Shown in pieces: positions 62,381 to 64,000 of a stretch of 64,000 bases of DNA. The position numbers were made by a program, and so were the translations under genes. The stretch covers positions 806,001 to 870,000 of the forward strand of contig JAPFBR010000001.1 in assembly GCA_035798135.1 (NCBI GenBank), read 5' to 3'. Source of the DNA: Sediminicola sp035798135. GTDB taxonomy: Bacteria > Bacteroidota > Bacteroidia > Flavobacteriales > Flavobacteriaceae. The notes under the pieces were generated by a model that saw nothing but the letters and a program-made list of their open reading frames with translations, ran no database searches and had not been told where the DNA came from. The number at the start of each line of letters is the position of its first letter. Positions within the stretch are counted from its first letter, which is position 1.

Positions 62381-63001
62381 ATGAAAAATACCCTTTTAGT
62401 GATCTTGTTCTTTTCATGCTATTTTCTGAATGCCCAAAAGACGGTAAAAAAGACCATTGTTGATCCAGAAACTTCTTTTATTCAAATAGATGCTGAAAAT
62501 TGCTTTGAAGTGATCTTGGACACCTCCAATTCCACGGATCTTATCGTGGAGGCTGCCATGGATGGGGAATATAATCCCAATCTCTTGGTAAATGTGAGAC
62601 AAGAAGGGACTACCATTTTCGTGAGTGCCGGTTTTCATCCTAATTTTATAGTTCCTAATGATAAACTAAGTGCACATAAAGTGATTTCCATAGCTTTGAA
62701 GATAAATTTGCCAGACTATATCAACGCAAAGGTATATGGGACCAGTTGTAATGTTACCGCGAGTGGGCGCTACCAAAGTTTGAATGTTATCTTGGGTGAT
62801 GGAAGATGTACCCTGAAAAATGTTGGTGAAAATAGCGTGGTCAGGACCCAAAGTGGGGATATTTTCTTATCCACCTCCAAGGCAACTATAACGGCTATTA
62901 GCACCTATGGCGAGATTATCGAGGAATTGATACCTACCGGAAATGATAATTTCAGACTACAAACCGTAACTGGAAATATCCATCTCAAAAAAACCGAATA
63001 A
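62381..63001 (+). CDS. exported protein with head-GIN/DUF2807-like beta domain
   Basis: A 206-residue protein started at ATG 62381 (MKNTLLVILFFSCYFLNAQ), with a signal peptide. The mature part is a right-handed beta-repeat like that of DUF2807/DUF4097 proteins (KINLPDYINAKVYGTSCNVT, GRYQSLNVILGDGRCTLKNV, ISTYGEIIEELIPTGNDN). It is probably an envelope protein of unknown role. Confidence 0.75.
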   Translation: MKNTLLVILFFSCYFLNAQKTVKKTIVDPETSFIQIDAENCFEVILDTSNSTDLIVEAAMDGEYNPNLLVNVRQEGTTIFVSAGFHPNFIVPNDKLSAHKVISIALKINLPDYINAKVYGTSCNVTASGRYQSLNVILGDGRCTLKNVGENSVVRTQSGDIFLSTSKATITAISTYGEIIEELIPTGNDNFRLQTVTGNIHLKKTE

Positions 63002-63007
63002 TATGTC

Positions 63008-63015
63008 TATTTTTG
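63008..63015 (+). promoter_or_regulatory. -7 element of the lspA promoter
   Basis: TATTTTTG, an exact match, 21 bases before ATG 63037; a TTG start at 63013 lies inside it and is rejected. Confidence 0.5.
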
Positions 63016-63036
63016 ACAAAACCTAGAATCCACAGA

Positions 63037-63660
63037 ATGAATTTAAAGAAGTCTATACTGCTAGTAGCAGTGATTTTATTTGTAGACCAATTGAGTAAAA
63101 TTTACATTAAGACCCATTTTGTTTTGGGAGAATCAGCAACCGTTTTTAATTGGTTCAAAATATTGTTCATTGAAAATGAAGGAGCAGCTTGGGGCACTAA
63201 ATTGAGTGATATTTTTCCTATCTCTGATGAATTGGGGAAATTGATCCTGACGGTATTTAGACTTTTTGCCATTTTGGGAATTGGGTATTGGTTGTATGAT
63301 ACAATTCAAAAAAAGGCTTCAAAAACATTGATTGTGGCTGTTTCCCTAATCTTTGCGGGAGCCCTTGGAAACATAATAGATTCCGTTTTTTATGGGGTTA
63401 TCTTTGATGATAGTTTTAACCAGGTGGCCACTTTGTTTGCCCAAGACCCTTATGGAAGTATTTTTCATGGCAAGGTCGTGGATATGCTCTATTTTCCGAT
63501 GATTGATACCACTTGGCCAAGTTGGATCCCTGTATTAGGGGGGAATAATTTTCGATTTTTTGAGCCTGTTTTTAATATAGCAGATACAGCCATAAGTACA
63601 GGTGTTGGTATTTTGATTGTATTCAATAAAAAAGCATTTGGCAAGCGTGAAGCCTCTTAG
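63037..63660 (+). CDS. lspA: lipoprotein signal peptidase
   Basis: LspA removes signal peptides from lipoproteins after lipid attachment. The 207-residue protein starts at ATG 63037 (MNLKKSILLVAVILFVDQLS) and has four transmembrane helices, catalytic Asp in GALGNIIDSVFYG and the second in FNIADTAISTGVGI. The length, a little longer than in E. coli, is normal for this phylum. It is consistent with the many lipoproteins here. Confidence 0.95.
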   Translation: MNLKKSILLVAVILFVDQLSKIYIKTHFVLGESATVFNWFKILFIENEGAAWGTKLSDIFPISDELGKLILTVFRLFAILGIGYWLYDTIQKKASKTLIVAVSLIFAGALGNIIDSVFYGVIFDDSFNQVATLFAQDPYGSIFHGKVVDMLYFPMIDTTWPSWIPVLGGNNFRFFEPVFNIADTAISTGVGILIVFNKKAFGKREAS

Positions 63661-64000
63661 AAAGTATAAACTTTATTGGGGGTAATGCAATAATCCAAAG
63701 GAATGTCATCCGACGAAATATCATCTATATTTTCCTCTGCTTCAAAAATTGAAAGCCCTATTTTCAGAACACTGGGGTTGCATTCTTTTAAAAAGATATC
63801 GTAGTAGCCTTTACCATAACCCACTCTGTTGCCTTTGGCATCAAAAGCCAGTAAAGGCAAAAAGACCACTTCAATTTTGTTTGTAGGTACCTCTAGCCCA
63901 TCTAAAGGTTCTGGAACACCCCATTTGTTATGCTTGATAATGGTGTTGTCCGTAAGAAGAAAGTGAATTAATTTTTGACCGTCCACCATTTTGGGAAGGA
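63657..64000 (-). CDS. 5-formyltetrahydrofolate cyclo-ligase, N-terminus missing
   Basis: The frame is open to the window edge, so the start is outside; about 113 C-terminal residues remain. This enzyme converts 5-formyl-THF to 5,10-methenyl-THF with ATP. The family motif GNRVGYGKGYYDIFL and the strand FLPLLAFDAKGNRVG are seen. It overlaps the lspA stop by 4 bases, tail to tail. Confidence 0.92.
   Translation of the reverse strand, partial: LPKMVDGQKLIHFLLTDNTIIKHNKWGVPEPLDGLEVPTNKIEVVFLPLLAFDAKGNRVGYGKGYYDIFLKECNPSVLKIGLSIFEAEENIDDISSDDIPLDYCITPNKVYTF

Noticed and set aside
1..64000. tRNA, rRNA, CRISPR arrays, insertion sequences or prophage
   Set aside because: No cloverleaf-like stretch, regular spaced repeats, transposase or phage gene was recognised in any gap.

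Overview
The window is an ordinary stretch of chromosome from a member of the Bacteroidota, almost certainly a (probably marine) Flavobacteriaceae. The evidence is the gene content: the acpP-fabF-rnc-IPExxxVDY-pyk order, a MoxR/DUF58/Bat aerotolerance operon, a degenerate DksA-like protein next to ileS, many lipoproteins with Bacteroidota-type lipoboxes, and a B12-dependent NrdJ. The promoters agree: the -7 element is the Bacteroidota TAnnTTTG and no sigma70-type boxes stand out. I cannot name the genus. About 66 protein genes are supported; I see no rRNA, tRNA, CRISPR array, insertion sequence or prophage.

Layout. 1-4.4 kb: end of acpP, then fabF, rnc, a small IPExxxVDY protein and pyk, closed by a strong terminator. 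4.4-7.8 kb: a decayed PAS-domain fragment, dinB (Pol IV), and a NAD(P)-binding / CYTH / YciI-like lipoprotein set. 7.4-8.9 kb: pheS with a small downstream partner, preceded by a structured leader. 9.1-11.7 kb: a beta-carbonic anhydrase and a SulP transporter, a likely bicarbonate pair. 12.3-21.4 kb: an eight-gene minus-strand operon (MoxR ATPase, DUF58, BatD-like, BatA, BatB, BatC, BatD, BatE). 21.5-24.3 kb: aldo/keto reductase, short-chain dehydrogenase and an AlbA_2 protein. 24.3-27.2 kb: amylosucrase plus a PfkB sugar kinase, a sucrose-use pair. 27.3-29.9 kb: nrdJ. 30.2-32.6 kb: phosphatase, acyl-ACP desaturase and a membrane-anchored HhH protein.

33.2-37.7 kb: ALDH7-type dehydrogenase, CHASE histidine kinase, 3-hydroxyanthranilate dioxygenase and a CAP lipoprotein (amino-acid catabolism flavour). 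38.0-40.3 kb: an SRAP (YedK/HMCES-like) gene, an AT-rich acyltransferase, and a displaced copy of the SRAP 3' end, the clearest trace of rearrangement in the window. 40.3-49.7 kb: cvpA, two small genes, gpsA, a second SulP, trmL, cytochrome c, a YheT-type hydrolase, nitronate monooxygenase, thioesterase, EamA exporter and an ArsC/Spx protein. 49.7-64 kb: DinB-family protein, DUF3298 lipoprotein, cystathionine gamma-synthase, gdhA, recO, a TonB-dependent receptor, two lipoproteins, ileS, the DksA-like gene, a head-GIN-like protein, lspA, and the C-terminal part of 5-formyl-THF cyclo-ligase.

I did not find a convincing new multi-gene system. The points most worth a second look are the SRAP tail duplication around the acyltransferase (38.68-40.25 kb), an orphan plus-strand terminator with a possible promoter (candidate small RNA, 32.9-33.08 kb), the 16-bp stem in the pheS leader, overlapping divergent promoters at 51.0 kb, and a terminator whose T-tract is also the trmL promoter element (45.29 kb). 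Many starts were moved downstream of the longest reading frame because a TAnnTTTG promoter, an upstream stop codon or family alignment requires it.
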